Assembly (NCBI RefSeq): GCF_000241305.1
Contig: NZ_BAEH01000035.1
Span: 1-64,000 of the forward strand
Direction of reading: 5' to 3'
DNA from: Gordonia effusa NBRC 100432
GTDB lineage: Bacteria > Actinomycetota > Actinomycetes > Mycobacteriales > Mycobacteriaceae
Length of the DNA stretch: 64,000 nucleotides
The notes under the pieces are model-generated. The model was not told where the DNA came from. It ran no database searches and worked only from the letters and a program-made list of their open reading frames with translations. Positions 43,274-52,042 of the stretch are shown piece by piece. Both the position numbers and the translations under genes were made by a program. How positions within the stretch are numbered: position 1 is the stretch's first letter; each line of letters opens with the position of its first letter.

Positions 43274-43467
43274 CAGAATCAACCCCTCCTATTCGCACCT
43301 TATGGTGTCGGACAGCGTATCGATGAGTTCCCGCATTTTCATGATCCGATCTGAGGGTAACCAGAATAAAGGTTGGCCTACGATCAACGTGAAGACATTC
43401 CCGAGATTCAGGTTAGGCGCTCGCCTCGGCAGCCCAGTCTCAGCGGCTCACCTCATGTATCGAGCTT

Positions 43468-44019
43468 TTATAGTTGTGGCCACTGGAGGTTGAGGGCGTC
43501 GAGCCAGGGATCGAATGGGGTGCCGATGACGCCGAGGTTGTCGGTGACTGCTGTCGGGTTCTTTTCGATACTCAGTAGTGGTTTGTCGCTCACACCATAC
43601 AAATTCGCGAGTTCAGTGACCGCTTGGCCGCCCGTTCGGATGCGGCCAGCTACCCCTGCATCGGTGCCATCGTCATCGATATCGGGATCGTTGAGGTGGC
43701 TTAGATACACCAAGTCGGGTTGGGTTCCGGTGAGCCTCCAGGCACTGAAGGTGACACCGTATTCGTCACCGTCAACGCATAACACGGCGCGACCGGCTGG
43801 TAGTCCGGTGAAAAATTGTTCCTCATTGGAGTCAGTAACCGCGCCGGGCACGTCGATACTGACCTGCACTCCCAGTGGGCCGGGATCGCTACGCCAGTCC
43901 AAATTGTTGGCCTGGCTGGGGTCCTTGTCGTTGAGTGCTCTTTCGACTTGATCAACTAAACGTTCACCATCAACTTCGGAAGAAAGATCAGCAATGATGA
44001 CTAATCCGTAAGTGCTCAC
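43468..44019 (-). CDS. unknown acidic protein at the end of the MspA/effector operon
   Basis: A 183-residue soluble protein with a clear excess of Asp/Glu (SHLNDPDIDDDGTDAG). The N-terminus YGLVIIADLSSEVDGERLVD and the central GEQ-free beta segments give no family I recognise. The start overlaps the stop of the 248-residue gene as ATGA, so it is translationally coupled. Position two genes after a secreted protein with a nuclease-like C-terminus and its acidity make it the better candidate for an immunity protein (inference). Confidence 0.6.
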   Translation of the reverse strand: MSTYGLVIIADLSSEVDGERLVDQVERALNDKDPSQANNLDWRSDPGPLGVQVSIDVPGAVTDSNEEQFFTGLPAGRAVLCVDGDEYGVTFSAWRLTGTQPDLVYLSHLNDPDIDDDGTDAGVAGRIRTGGQAVTELANLYGVSDKPLLSIEKNPTAVTDNLGVIGTPFDPWLDALNLQWPQL

Positions 44020-44762
44020 AGAGAGGCGCCTTTCGGAAATTCTGGGTTGCCAGTGTTGCGGATACTCATGATTGCTAACGATTCAGCACGGGTCCGCAAA
44101 ATAAGTTCTTCCACCCCGCTGCGATCATCAGCAACCAGCAAGTCACGTAACTCGGTGAAGAAATCAACAACCCGGGGTCCCTCACCTACTCGGGTACTGA
44201 TCGGCGGATAGTCCCGTATGTGCTTGTCCGCTAATACCCACTCCACATCAGCAACCAACTCCTCACGAGATCGAGACTGACAAATCACCCGCAACGCCAC
44301 TAACCGCTGTTTTCCGGGGCCGAACATCCTCTCGTACATGGACCGATCGTCTGCTGCCAACCAGAACGCATGTGATTCTTCAGCCGCAGCGAGCCATTCG
44401 GCGGGGGTCGGGTTGGTGGCGAAGAGCTGGTCGTTGGCGGCCTGAGCGAAGATAGCGAGGGCTTCAGGGTTGAGCCACTCAGAGGCCCGGCGCCGCGGAC
44501 CGTCAAACTGTAGATCCCGGGCATCCGCGCCGCGGTCACCAGTGTGTTTTGCTTGCATTGCGCGTCCGAGGAAGGCGTTGTAGGCGATCAACTCCCCAAT
44601 CGAGGAGGGGCTGAGGTAGATGTAACTCATCCACCAGCCGTCACAGCCGCCGGGGGTCAAGATCAGGTTGCGGCCCGAGCCGACTGCCTCCCACGGCTGT
44701 CCGAGGATGTCGATGGCCTCGTTGACCATTGTTTTCCATTCCCGCACTGATACTGACACCAT
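44016..44762 (-). CDS. unknown protein downstream of the effector gene
   Basis: A 248-residue soluble, mostly helical protein. WEAVGSGRNLILTPGGCDGW followed by WMSYIYLSPSSIGELIAYNA opens it; the C-terminal half is charged (SRSREELVADVEWVLADKHI). No signal peptide and no family recognised. The gene begins 19 bp after the 809-residue effector gene and overlaps the next gene by 4 bp. It could be a chaperone, adaptor or immunity factor for the effector; the sequence does not decide. Confidence 0.6.
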   Translation of the reverse strand: MVSVSVREWKTMVNEAIDILGQPWEAVGSGRNLILTPGGCDGWWMSYIYLSPSSIGELIAYNAFLGRAMQAKHTGDRGADARDLQFDGPRRRASEWLNPEALAIFAQAANDQLFATNPTPAEWLAAAEESHAFWLAADDRSMYERMFGPGKQRLVALRVICQSRSREELVADVEWVLADKHIRDYPPISTRVGEGPRVVDFFTELRDLLVADDRSGVEELILRTRAESLAIMSIRNTGNPEFPKGASL

Positions 44763-44781
44763 GGCGCGCTACCTTACCTTT

Positions 44782-47211
44782 CTATTGGTGTGCACCGCTG
44801 GTAGCGGGCGCTGTCGTTGTCTTGGGCGGTTGGCTCAACCGAGGATCAGGGGTGAGCGCGGTAATGACGGCACTGATCACACCGGTTGCGTTGATCACCG
44901 CTGTACGCCACGTTTTGCTGATTTCAGCGTTCCCCGTCTTTAAGTCGATAACCCTCACGACCTCTTCCATCGCCTTGGTTACCCCGCCGACGGTCTGTTC
45001 CACCATTCTGGTGATGATCAGATCTGGGCGGACCGTACCTTTCGTCCCCCGCGGCGCCCATTCAAATCGCCCGGTGTCCGGGTTTGGTTGGAGGTGCATG
45101 GCTTTGAGGATGCTGGCTTCGGCGTGGGCAGCCCAGTCGTCACCAAGCAGGTCTTTGAGAATGCTGTCAACTTCAGATTTGACGAGTTCTTCAAAAATTT
45201 TGTGGACAGCGGTGCCGTAGGCTTGTGCGGACTTCTCGTAGATTTCCTGGACCTCGTTAGCAACCGCCGCAGATACGTCGGCGATCTGTTGGCCCAGTTC
45301 GTCAATTACCTTCTCGATGTACTCGTCGGTGGGCTTGCCGTCAGGGTCGAGATCAGTGTCGGGGTCGGGCGGGTCCGGCGGGGTGAGCAGTTGCGCAATG
45401 ATCTTGAGGATCGTCTCGATGACCTCATGACCGGGGTGCGGCTCACCTAGCCGCGGCCGTGTCGGCGACGTGCCTTCACCAGGCCCGTCAGGAGTTTGCG
45501 GTTCGCCAAACGGCGGATCATTCTCGGGGTCGATGCTAGGTGGTCGGTGATCTGAGGGCGGACGCTGCCCGGGAATCTCCACTGGTGGTTCCTGGGGATC
45601 GGGGTCGGTTCCCGGACGGTCACCAGGCTGATCCCCTTCACCGGGCTCGTTGCCACCCTCACCCGGCTGGTCACCAGGTTGCTGCCCGCCGGGCTCACCA
45701 CCAGGCTGATCCCCTTCACCGGGCTGGTCGCCACCCTCACCGGGTTGGTCGCCAGGTTGCTGCCCGCCGGGCTCACCACCGGGCTGATCTCCCTCACCGG
45801 GCTCGTTGCCACCCTCACCCGGTTGATCGCCAGGCTGCTGCCCACCGGGCTCACCACCAGGCTGGTCCCCGCTGCCTGGTTCGTCGCCGGTGCCGGGGCG
45901 CGGTTGGGGACTGGGATTGCGTCGCCGAGATTCGTCATCAAACGCTCGACGTACCCGATCAATGATCCCTTGCAGGCGTTTCTTTTCTTCTGGACTGAGC
46001 GGACTCTTTTTTATGTCCCTCTCGAACTGATCGAGTTTGTCGCGCATCCTCTGATTGCTTTCGTCAAACTCGTCCGGACTTAACTGCTGCAGCCTGCGCT
46101 GCAACTCTCCCGCCAGATCACGCTCAAGACGTTCGAGCTCTTCAATTATTCGATCAATGTTTTGCGACGGCGACCCAGGCGGCACCGGACGCACTGGCGG
46201 CTTCGGTCGAACGGGTGGCTTACGCTGAAACAGACGAGGCAAAATCCGCACTATGCCAAGCCACGCTGGCTGCAGCTGACCATCAGCCGAACCATCCTTG
46301 CCGCCACCACTATCACCACTGCCGTTGTTCTGTCCCTCCCCAGAATCTTGACTCTCCCCGCTAGGGGCTATCGGGCTACCACTCCCACCGTCACTTTGCC
46401 CGCCACCGTCACTTTGGCCGCCGCCATCACTTTGACCACCACCGTCGCTCTGGCCGCCGCCTATCTGCTGAGGGGATTCATCCATCCCTGACTGATCAGG
46501 GCCAGCCGGTGTGTCGGGTGTCCGATTGGTTATCTCGTCGGGTGCCGACGGTCCAGAAGGTACGACCGTGGCCACCGTGCGGCGATTGACACTGATCGCA
46601 CCCGCGGTGACCGCACCGGCACCCGCGAGCAGCCATACCCACACCGGAATCTGATCCCCGTCACGGTCGCCGGCCGGAGGCGGTTGCGGAGCCGGCCCCA
46701 CACTCGGACGCAGCCCTGGCGCAGCCGGCGCGCTCGGCGCTGCAGGTGTTCGTGGGGCGGCAGGTACACGCGGAACGCTCGTTCCGGCCTGTTGCGTCGG
46801 CACCGCCGGCACGGGAGCAGGTGGCGTGCGGCCAGTAGCGGGCGCTCGTGGCGCAGGAGCCGCCGGGCCACGTTGCCCTGGTGCAGGCACAATGGGGGTG
46901 CCATTGCCCTCACCAGGACCTGGACCGGGGTTAGCGCCGATACCAACGCCGCCGCCGCTGCCGTTGTTAGTGCCGGTCGTCGGTGGTGGCGTGTTCTGAG
47001 TAGGCGGCGGGGTGTAGGTCGGAACACTGATACACGGCCAATTCGACCCATACTGGGCCCGCATCGCATCGCACAACGCATCAGCATGGACTGGTGACTG
47101 TTCAGCGGCTATGGTTGCCGCGCCAATACCACCTCCGATGCCCAGCAGCGACAACGCCGCTATACCCGCCGCGGTACGCCGCGACCACCACCGCCGGTCC
47201 GACCGTTTCAT
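44782..47211 (-). CDS. secreted multidomain repeat protein with PD-(D/E)XK-like C-terminus
   Basis: An 809-residue protein. Export helix 14-36; Cys-bearing segment with C47 and C60; Pro/Ala/Thr linker with TPIVPAPGQRGP at 105-116 (shared with the protein at 593); membrane helix 189-206; four GGGQSDG units (251-276); coiled-coil region 350-430; three perfect-length 26-residue G/Q/P/E units (448-525); C-terminal domain about 590-775. The last has AYGTAVHKIFEEL (H670), RPDLIITR (D730) and VVRVIDLKTG (D756, K758), the order and spacing of RecB-type PD-(D/E)XK nucleases. I read it as a polymorphic toxin-like effector. The start overlaps the two-TM gene by 4 bp. Nuclease function and target are inference. 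Confidence 0.8.
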   Translation of the reverse strand: MKRSDRRWWSRRTAAGIAALSLLGIGGGIGAATIAAEQSPVHADALCDAMRAQYGSNWPCISVPTYTPPPTQNTPPPTTGTNNGSGGGVGIGANPGPGPGEGNGTPIVPAPGQRGPAAPAPRAPATGRTPPAPVPAVPTQQAGTSVPRVPAAPRTPAAPSAPAAPGLRPSVGPAPQPPPAGDRDGDQIPVWVWLLAGAGAVTAGAISVNRRTVATVVPSGPSAPDEITNRTPDTPAGPDQSGMDESPQQIGGGQSDGGGQSDGGGQSDGGGQSDGGSGSPIAPSGESQDSGEGQNNGSGDSGGGKDGSADGQLQPAWLGIVRILPRLFQRKPPVRPKPPVRPVPPGSPSQNIDRIIEELERLERDLAGELQRRLQQLSPDEFDESNQRMRDKLDQFERDIKKSPLSPEEKKRLQGIIDRVRRAFDDESRRRNPSPQPRPGTGDEPGSGDQPGGEPGGQQPGDQPGEGGNEPGEGDQPGGEPGGQQPGDQPGEGGDQPGEGDQPGGEPGGQQPGDQPGEGGNEPGEGDQPGDRPGTDPDPQEPPVEIPGQRPPSDHRPPSIDPENDPPFGEPQTPDGPGEGTSPTRPRLGEPHPGHEVIETILKIIAQLLTPPDPPDPDTDLDPDGKPTDEYIEKVIDELGQQIADVSAAVANEVQEIYEKSAQAYGTAVHKIFEELVKSEVDSILKDLLGDDWAAHAEASILKAMHLQPNPDTGRFEWAPRGTKGTVRPDLIITRMVEQTVGGVTKAMEEVVRVIDLKTGNAEISKTWRTAVINATGVISAVITALTPDPRLSQPPKTTTAPATSGAHQ
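45637..45870 (-). repeat. three 78-bp tandem repeats inside the effector gene
   Basis: Three consecutive 26-codon units, each encoding GDQPGGEPGGQQPGDQPGEG followed by six variable-to-conserved residues ending PGE, with a fourth truncated start (GDQPGDRPG). DNA copies are near-identical, so copy number could vary between strains and could mislead assembly. Confidence 0.9.
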
Positions 47212-47522
47212 CGGTTGCCCATGATCGCGGCAATGATGGCGTCAGCGCCGGCCCAAAACCAACGTCCGGCGATCGACATCACTAGGAAGAACACCAGAAA
47301 GACCGGGATCGGTCCCCATCGGTCAGACCAGCCGGACATACTCGTCAAATTTGCCGCGGCAACAATCAACAAAAGTGTCCCGGCGATGAAGAGCACCACT
47401 TTGAGGACCGGGATACCGCCCGCGCTGGCGTCACCGGCGGGTTCGCTCGCAGCGCCGCCGTCGCTGCGCTGTACACCTTCAACGCGCGGGATAGGTGTGG
47501 TGTCAGCAGAACTATGAGTCAT
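47208..47522 (-). CDS. small two-TM protein in the MspA/effector operon
   Basis: A 104-residue protein: a Ser/Thr/Ala-rich cytoplasmic head (1-38), TM1 about 40-60 (VLKVVLFIAGTLLLIVAAAN) and TM2 about 68-88 (PIPVFLVFFLVMSIAGRWFW), then a short tail. GGAGA lies 7 bp before ATG 47522. The stop overlaps the effector start (ATGA). It has no counterpart in the 5' island locus. It may be a membrane anchor, export partner or protection protein; there is no family call. Confidence 0.7.
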   Translation of the reverse strand: MTHSSADTTPIPRVEGVQRSDGGAASEPAGDASAGGIPVLKVVLFIAGTLLLIVAAANLTSMSGWSDRWGPIPVFLVFFLVMSIAGRWFWAGADAIIAAIMGNR

Positions 47523-47581
47523 CTCGGTATCTCCCCGGATCTCGAACAAGTAGTGGTCACCGTGTTAACGGCGCTCAGCGT

Positions 47582-48211
47582 TTACAGGTAGTGAGGTTTG
47601 CCATAAACGTGAATAGTGTTGTCGTTCAACGGCGTTGAAATCGCCACCGACACATAAGCACGGACCGCGACCGGCCCCAAACACCCCGACACCTTCACAT
47701 GCACCCCATCAAGCTCCACCCCAGCATGCGCAGCAGCAAGCTTCTTCGACCCAAACGACACATCCGAAATCGTGCCCGGCCGCAACGTCGTAGACACATT
47801 CGGCAACACCTGCGCGCCAATCACCAACGCCGGCGGATACGTAATCGACATCTGCGCCGTCGGACCACCGGTCACCCCAAGAGTGACCCCCGACGTCACA
47901 TCGGTATTACACGCGACAGCAAACCCCACCGACAACGCACCGGAGTTCACCGCAACCTTCCCTGCCCCGCGAATGTCCGCCGTCCCCTTCAACGACAAAT
48001 ACCCTTCACGCGTCCACGGACTCTGATCCAACGGAGGCACCGACCGCACCTTCTCGTTCAACTTCGACGCCGAAACCACCCAGCCGTCGTCAGTCCGCTT
48101 CGACACCGACCGATCAGCAAACGATGACGCAGACGCTGTCCCAGCTCCGAATACACCTAGAACCGTCGCGATCAACACAACGACGGACCCCACCCGCTCT
48201 CGATCTACCAC
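47582..48211 (-). CDS. MspA-family porin
   Basis: A 209-residue exported protein. The signal peptide ends near GTASASSFA. The mature domain begins with RTDDGWVVSASKLNEKVRSV and contains GYLSLKGTADIRG, GPTAQMSITYPPALVIG and PGTISDVSFGSKKL, all paralleling the partial porin at 1-572. MspA relatives form mycomembrane channels for small hydrophilic solutes. GTG 48211 is chosen because the signal peptide starts there and GAGGGGG precedes; upstream codons are promoter-like. It is the first gene of the operon that continues through the two-TM protein and the effector. Confidence 0.85.
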   Translation of the reverse strand: MVDRERVGSVVVLIATVLGVFGAGTASASSFADRSVSKRTDDGWVVSASKLNEKVRSVPPLDQSPWTREGYLSLKGTADIRGAGKVAVNSGALSVGFAVACNTDVTSGVTLGVTGGPTAQMSITYPPALVIGAQVLPNVSTTLRPGTISDVSFGSKKLAAAHAGVELDGVHVKVSGCLGPVAVRAYVSVAISTPLNDNTIHVYGKPHYL

Positions 48212-48368
48212 TTTCCCCCTCGGATCTCGATGCACGTTCGGTGCGACGTAGTTATACCCGAATACAAGATCACATATGTCTGGTTTGCGCAACAATACAG
48301 GCAACAAACGGAGTGTCAAGGTTAGCCAAGGCGCTTGTGGCGCACCCTGAACCTGCAGCGGCGCGACC

Positions 48369-49238
48369 CTACTTCTTCGCGTATTCGTAGAAGCCCTGCC
48401 CGGACTTCTTACCGACGCGCCCGGCCTCGACCATTCGCAGCAGCAGTGGTGGCGGCGCGAATAGGGGTTCGCGGTACTCGTCGTACATCTTGTCGGCGAT
48501 GGCTTTGACGGTATCCAGCCCCACCATGTCGCTGAGTTTCAACGGGCCCATCGGATGTGCGCAGCCGAGCACCATCGCACGGTCGATATCGTCGACGGTG
48601 GCATAGCCCCCTTCGACCATCCGGATCGCCGACAACAGGTACGGCACCAGCAGCGCGTTGACCACGAACCCGGAGCGATCAACACAGCGCACGACCTGTT
48701 TGCCGAGGACGTCATGCGCGAAAGCTTCTGCACGACAATAAGTTTCGTCGCTGGTATCCAGCGTGGTGACCAGCTCCACCAACGGCAGCACGGGAACCGG
48801 GTTAAAGAAATGCATCCCGACGACCCGGCGAGGATTGGCGGTAGCCATCGCGATCTTCATGATCGGGATCGACGAGGTATTCGACGCCAGCACGGCGTCG
48901 GGATCGGTAACAATGGCGTCGAGTTTGCCGAAGAGTTCGGTTTTGATGGCCTCATCTTCGATGATCGCTTCGATCACCAACTGACGATCGGCGAAGTCGG
49001 CGAGTTCGCAGGTGAATCGCAAGCAGTCGACCGCTTGATCGCGTTCGCGACCGGTGAGTTTCCCGCTGGATACGCCGCGGTCGAGCGACTTAAGGATTCG
49101 GGCGCGTCCGGCCTCGAGTAATCCGGCGCTCGATTCGAAGATGAGAACGTCGGCCGACGCACGCGCGCAGACCTCGGCGATACCCGCGCCCATCTGCCCG
49201 GCCCCAACGATGCCCACCCGAGAAACGCTCGAAACCAT
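48369..49238 (-). CDS. fadB2: 3-hydroxybutyryl-CoA dehydrogenase
   Basis: A 289-residue NAD-dependent enzyme. The Rossmann motif VGIVGAGQMGAGIAEVCA is at the N-terminus, then ASNTSSIPI with the Ser, GMHFFNPVPVLPLVE with the catalytic His and Asn, DRSGFVVNALLVPYL and the C-terminal GPLKLSDMVGLD and GKKSGQGFYEY. It oxidises 3-hydroxyacyl-CoA in beta-oxidation or butyrate metabolism. ATG 49238 is chosen for AAGGA 9 bp upstream. It lies downstream of aceA on the same strand as in M. tuberculosis (icl1-fadB2), though 306 bp with a terminator-like hairpin intervene. Confidence 0.95.
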   Translation of the reverse strand: MVSSVSRVGIVGAGQMGAGIAEVCARASADVLIFESSAGLLEAGRARILKSLDRGVSSGKLTGRERDQAVDCLRFTCELADFADRQLVIEAIIEDEAIKTELFGKLDAIVTDPDAVLASNTSSIPIMKIAMATANPRRVVGMHFFNPVPVLPLVELVTTLDTSDETYCRAEAFAHDVLGKQVVRCVDRSGFVVNALLVPYLLSAIRMVEGGYATVDDIDRAMVLGCAHPMGPLKLSDMVGLDTVKAIADKMYDEYREPLFAPPPLLLRMVEAGRVGKKSGQGFYEYAKK

Positions 49239-49355
49239 ACGAAAATCCTTACGCACCAACAAAATTGGCTACACAGTAGCCAATGGAACCGCCACCAGGA
49301 CGGGCAACAAAAGGTTAGTCATCCCGCTGGGCGACGCTGACTCGAAGATGTGAAA

Positions 49356-49432
49356 TATCGTCCCCCTCAGTGAGACCGAAGGGCATATTGCCCTCGGACG
49401 TCCCTCACGGGGCCGAAATTTCAAACAGAGCG
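49356..49432. repeat. intergenic inverted repeat, degenerate copy 2
   Basis: ATCGTCCCCCTCA, then the inner GGGCATATTGCCCTC and a weak closing arm TCACGGGGCCGAAAT. It parallels the element at 7609-7669, with the outer arms decayed. Located between fadB2 and aceA. Confidence 0.6.
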
Positions 49433-49480
49433 GAGGGTAAACCTGCAGGGGAACGCCCAAAAAACCAATCACCTACAAGT

Positions 49481-49515
49481 CAGGCGGCCCGCAACGGAAA
49501 GTCACGAGCCGCCTG
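49481..49515 (-). terminator. terminator-like hairpin after aceA
   Basis: CAGGCGGC (49481-49488) and GCCGCCTG (49508-49515) form a perfect 8-bp stem with a 19-nt loop, 30 bp beyond the aceA stop. Reading the minus strand, a T-run (GGTTTTTTGG) follows 14 nt after the stem. Confidence 0.55.
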
Positions 49516-49544
49516 CTTGTTCGCTAAAGACGCCGAGAGGGGGA

Positions 49545-50837
49545 CTAGTGGAACTGGCCCTCTTCGGTCGAGCCCTTCAGCGCCGCGGTCGACGTGTTGG
49601 GGTCAACCGTGGTTGCGATCCGGTCGAAGTAGCCGGCGCCAACCTCACGCTGGTGCTTGGTGGCGGTGTAACCGCGCTCCTCAGCAGCGAACTCGCGCTC
49701 CTGCAGGTCGACGTAGGCCGACATCTGGTTGCGGGCGTAGCCGTAAGCCAGGTCGAACATCGAGTAGTTGAGGGCGTGGAAGCCGGCCAGGGTGATGAAC
49801 TGGAACTTGAAGCCCATCGCGCCGAGCTCGTTCTGGAACTTGGCGATGGTGTCGTCGTCCAGGTGCTGCTTCCAGTTGAAGGAAGGCGAGCAGTTGTAGG
49901 CCAGCAGCTGGTCGGGGAATTCCGACTTGACGGCCTCGGCGAACTTCTTGGCGACCTCGAGATCGGGCTTGCCGGTCTCCATCCAGATCAGGTCGGCGTA
50001 AGGAGCGTAGGCCTTCGCACGGGCGATGCAGGGCTCGATGCCCTTCTGCACGTTGTAGAAGCCTTCGCTGGTGCGCTCGCCGGTGACGAATGGCTTGTCG
50101 CGATCGTCAACGTCGGAGGTGATCAGGGTGGCGGCTTCGGCGTCGGTACGCGCGATGACGACGGTGGGGGTACCGGCGACGTCGGCGGCCAGGCGAGCCG
50201 AGGTCAGGGTGCGGATGTGCTGCTGGGTGGGGATGAGCACCTTGCCACCGAGGTGGCCGCACTTCTTCTCCGAAGCGAGCTGATCTTCCCAGTGGGTACC
50301 GGCGGCACCAGCGGCGATCATCGCCTTCTGCAGTTCGTAGACGTTGAGCGCGCCACCGAAGCCGGCTTCACCGTCGGCGACGATCGGGACGAGCCAGTTG
50401 TCGACAGACTTGTCACCCTCGGTAGCGGCGATCTCGTCGGCGCGCAGCAGTGCGTTGTTGATGCGGCGAACGACGGCCGGAACCGAGTTGGCCGGGTACA
50501 GCGACTGGTCGGGGTAGGTGTGGCCGGACAGGTTGGCGTCACCGGCGACCTGCCAACCCGACAGGTAGATGGCCTTGAGGCCGGCGCGAACCTGCTGCAC
50601 AGCCATGTTGCCGGTCAGCGCACCGAGCGCGTTGATGTAGGAGTCGTCACCCTTGGTGACACCCTCCCAGAGGATTTCCGCGCCGCGGCGAGCGAGGGTG
50701 TTCTCCTCGACGACCGATCCCTGGAGATCGGCGACCTGCTGCGCGGTGTAATCGCGGGTGATGCCCTTCCAGCGCGGGTTGGTGTCCCAATCCTGCTGGA
50801 TTTCGGCGGCGGTACGTGGCTTACCGACGTTGCTCAT
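49545..50837 (-). CDS. aceA: isocitrate lyase
   Basis: A 430-residue enzyme splitting isocitrate to glyoxylate and succinate, the entry to the glyoxylate shunt needed for growth on fatty acids and acetate. The catalytic loop is KKCGHLGGK, with [30 protein letters not shown] and NCSPSFNWK also present. Length matches the short bacterial ICL1 class (M. tuberculosis Icl1 428 aa). Codon use is strongly biased and uniform, as in highly expressed genes. RamB-like motifs lie upstream and the ramB gene is 1.2 kb away, indicating carbon-source control. Confidence 0.98.
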   Translation of the reverse strand: MSNVGKPRTAAEIQQDWDTNPRWKGITRDYTAQQVADLQGSVVEENTLARRGAEILWEGVTKGDDSYINALGALTGNMAVQQVRAGLKAIYLSGWQVAGDANLSGHTYPDQSLYPANSVPAVVRRINNALLRADEIAATEGDKSVDNWLVPIVADGEAGFGGALNVYELQKAMIAAGAAGTHWEDQLASEKKCGHLGGKVLIPTQQHIRTLTSARLAADVAGTPTVVIARTDAEAATLITSDVDDRDKPFVTGERTSEGFYNVQKGIEPCIARAKAYAPYADLIWMETGKPDLEVAKKFAEAVKSEFPDQLLAYNCSPSFNWKQHLDDDTIAKFQNELGAMGFKFQFITLAGFHALNYSMFDLAYGYARNQMSAYVDLQEREFAAEERGYTATKHQREVGAGYFDRIATTVDPNTSTAALKGSTEEGQFH

Positions 50838-50910
50838 TAGCTACTTCGCTTTCTTCTACTGCGACCGGTTTCGAATCGCTGTCGTCAAGGCTGTCGTCAA
50901 GGCGAGAGAA

Positions 50911-51040
50911 TCTTGCAAAACCTTCGGCGCCTCTAGGCGGTGCCTTCATCGAGGATGCCACAGACTAAACCCCCAGGTCCAACCCCTTTCAACTGCAAAA
51001 ATGGGTTAGCTTTTCCCGTAACCTTGCAAATTTTGCGAAA
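50911..51040. promoter_or_regulatory. aceA upstream region with RamB-like motifs
   Basis: The 363-bp gap 50838-51200 holds no gene. It contains TCTTGCAAAA (50911-50920), ACTGCAAAAATGGG near 50992 and CCTTGCAAATTTTGCGAAAC (51022-51041). These resemble the RamB site of corynebacteria, AAAGTTTGCAAA-like (from memory). The last is a near-palindrome of two half-sites. A 12-bp direct repeat CTGTCGTCAAGG lies at about 50879-50902. Confidence 0.55.
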
Positions 51041-51200
51041 CTGGTCGTGTGAATCTTTTGGCGACGCCGGCAAAAAGTACGCGCGTACTGGGATTTTGGC
51101 CGCCGGCATCAAAGAGCCAGCAGCGAGCCGCTCGACGCCGGGGGTCGGTCGTCGCGCCCGCCAGACCCTCGATCAGTGAAGAATTTCACACACCCGCGCA

Positions 51201-51995
51201 TTACCCAGCGGTAACCCCGGCGGCTGAAATCGCCCTGCCGAACAGCCCGACGAACTCATCGTCGGACATCGGTGAACGTGGTGTGCCGGCAGGTTTCGCG
51301 AAGTCGCTCGCTTCGCCGACCGACGTCAGCTGCACCGTGACCGGCACGGCGTCGGGCGCATCGAAGGTGAATCGTCCGGTGGCGTACCCAGCTAGGCTGA
51401 CCGATGTCGACACCGAGCCGTCGCCGATTCGCGTGCTCACCGTGCTGCGGAGCACGAACAGGTCGATGATCCGGAGCGAACCGACCCGCCCGACATATCC
51501 GGCGGTCGACGACTCCATCGCGGGTGCGTCGAGTCGAACATGGTCGGTGGTGATGACCGCGCCCTTCATCGACCCCGCGGTCACCGACGTCGTGGTCCGA
51601 GCGCAGTCGCGGGTGCTGGTCCGAATGTCGGCGCCGACATCGCGGGTCACGGTCGACACCACTTCGGTGAGCCCCGCTGTCAGCGACCTCGCGCCGAGGA
51701 CAGCCGCATTCACCGGGGTCAGCGCCTTGTTGAATTGCTCATCCGCGGTCGGCCGGCACTGTTGCGGGCTGATCTCGGTACCGGCCGACAGCGTGAGTTG
51801 CTGCGAGTTGGCCGCGGTGAGGTCGTTGACGGTTAGCGACTCCGACGTAAATCCCGCCGGGAGGGCAGCCGGGGACAGCAGCATATCCGCGGGCACCGGC
51901 CGCTCGACGTCGACTCCCCCGCCGCATCCGCTCACCAGTGCGGCGCCAATCAGCAGTCCCCCAAGCGCCGTCGGCAGGCGATACGGTTGGCTCAC
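51201..51995 (-). CDS. putative lipoprotein, unknown function
   Basis: A 264-residue lipoprotein: signal helix 10-21 and lipobox LVSGC (Cys 24). The mature part is Thr/Ser/Val-rich with two further Cys (QQCRPTADEQF, TRDCARTT). It looks like the PknH-sensor/LppR-type secreted domains common in mycobacteria, but I cannot name a family firmly. GTG 51995 is 6 nt after TACGGT (minus strand 52007-52002), implying a leaderless message. It is divergent from ramB, with 47 bp between the starts. Confidence 0.75.
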   Translation of the reverse strand: MSQPYRLPTALGGLLIGAALVSGCGGGVDVERPVPADMLLSPAALPAGFTSESLTVNDLTAANSQQLTLSAGTEISPQQCRPTADEQFNKALTPVNAAVLGARSLTAGLTEVVSTVTRDVGADIRTSTRDCARTTTSVTAGSMKGAVITTDHVRLDAPAMESSTAGYVGRVGSLRIIDLFVLRSTVSTRIGDGSVSTSVSLAGYATGRFTFDAPDAVPVTVQLTSVGEASDFAKPAGTPRSPMSDDEFVGLFGRAISAAGVTAG

Positions 51996-52042
51996 GGCCC
52001 AACCGTACCGTGGGTGCGTTCGAAAGAATCGGTGGTAGCACG

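Noticed and set aside
45637-45870. possible CRISPR array
   Set aside because: Units are contiguous without spacers, in frame and coding for a G/Q/P/E stalk.
49548-50840. 430-codon open frame antisense to aceA
   Set aside because: Its codons mirror the strongly biased aceA gene; the product is a low-complexity Gly/Val/Asp sequence with no family features.
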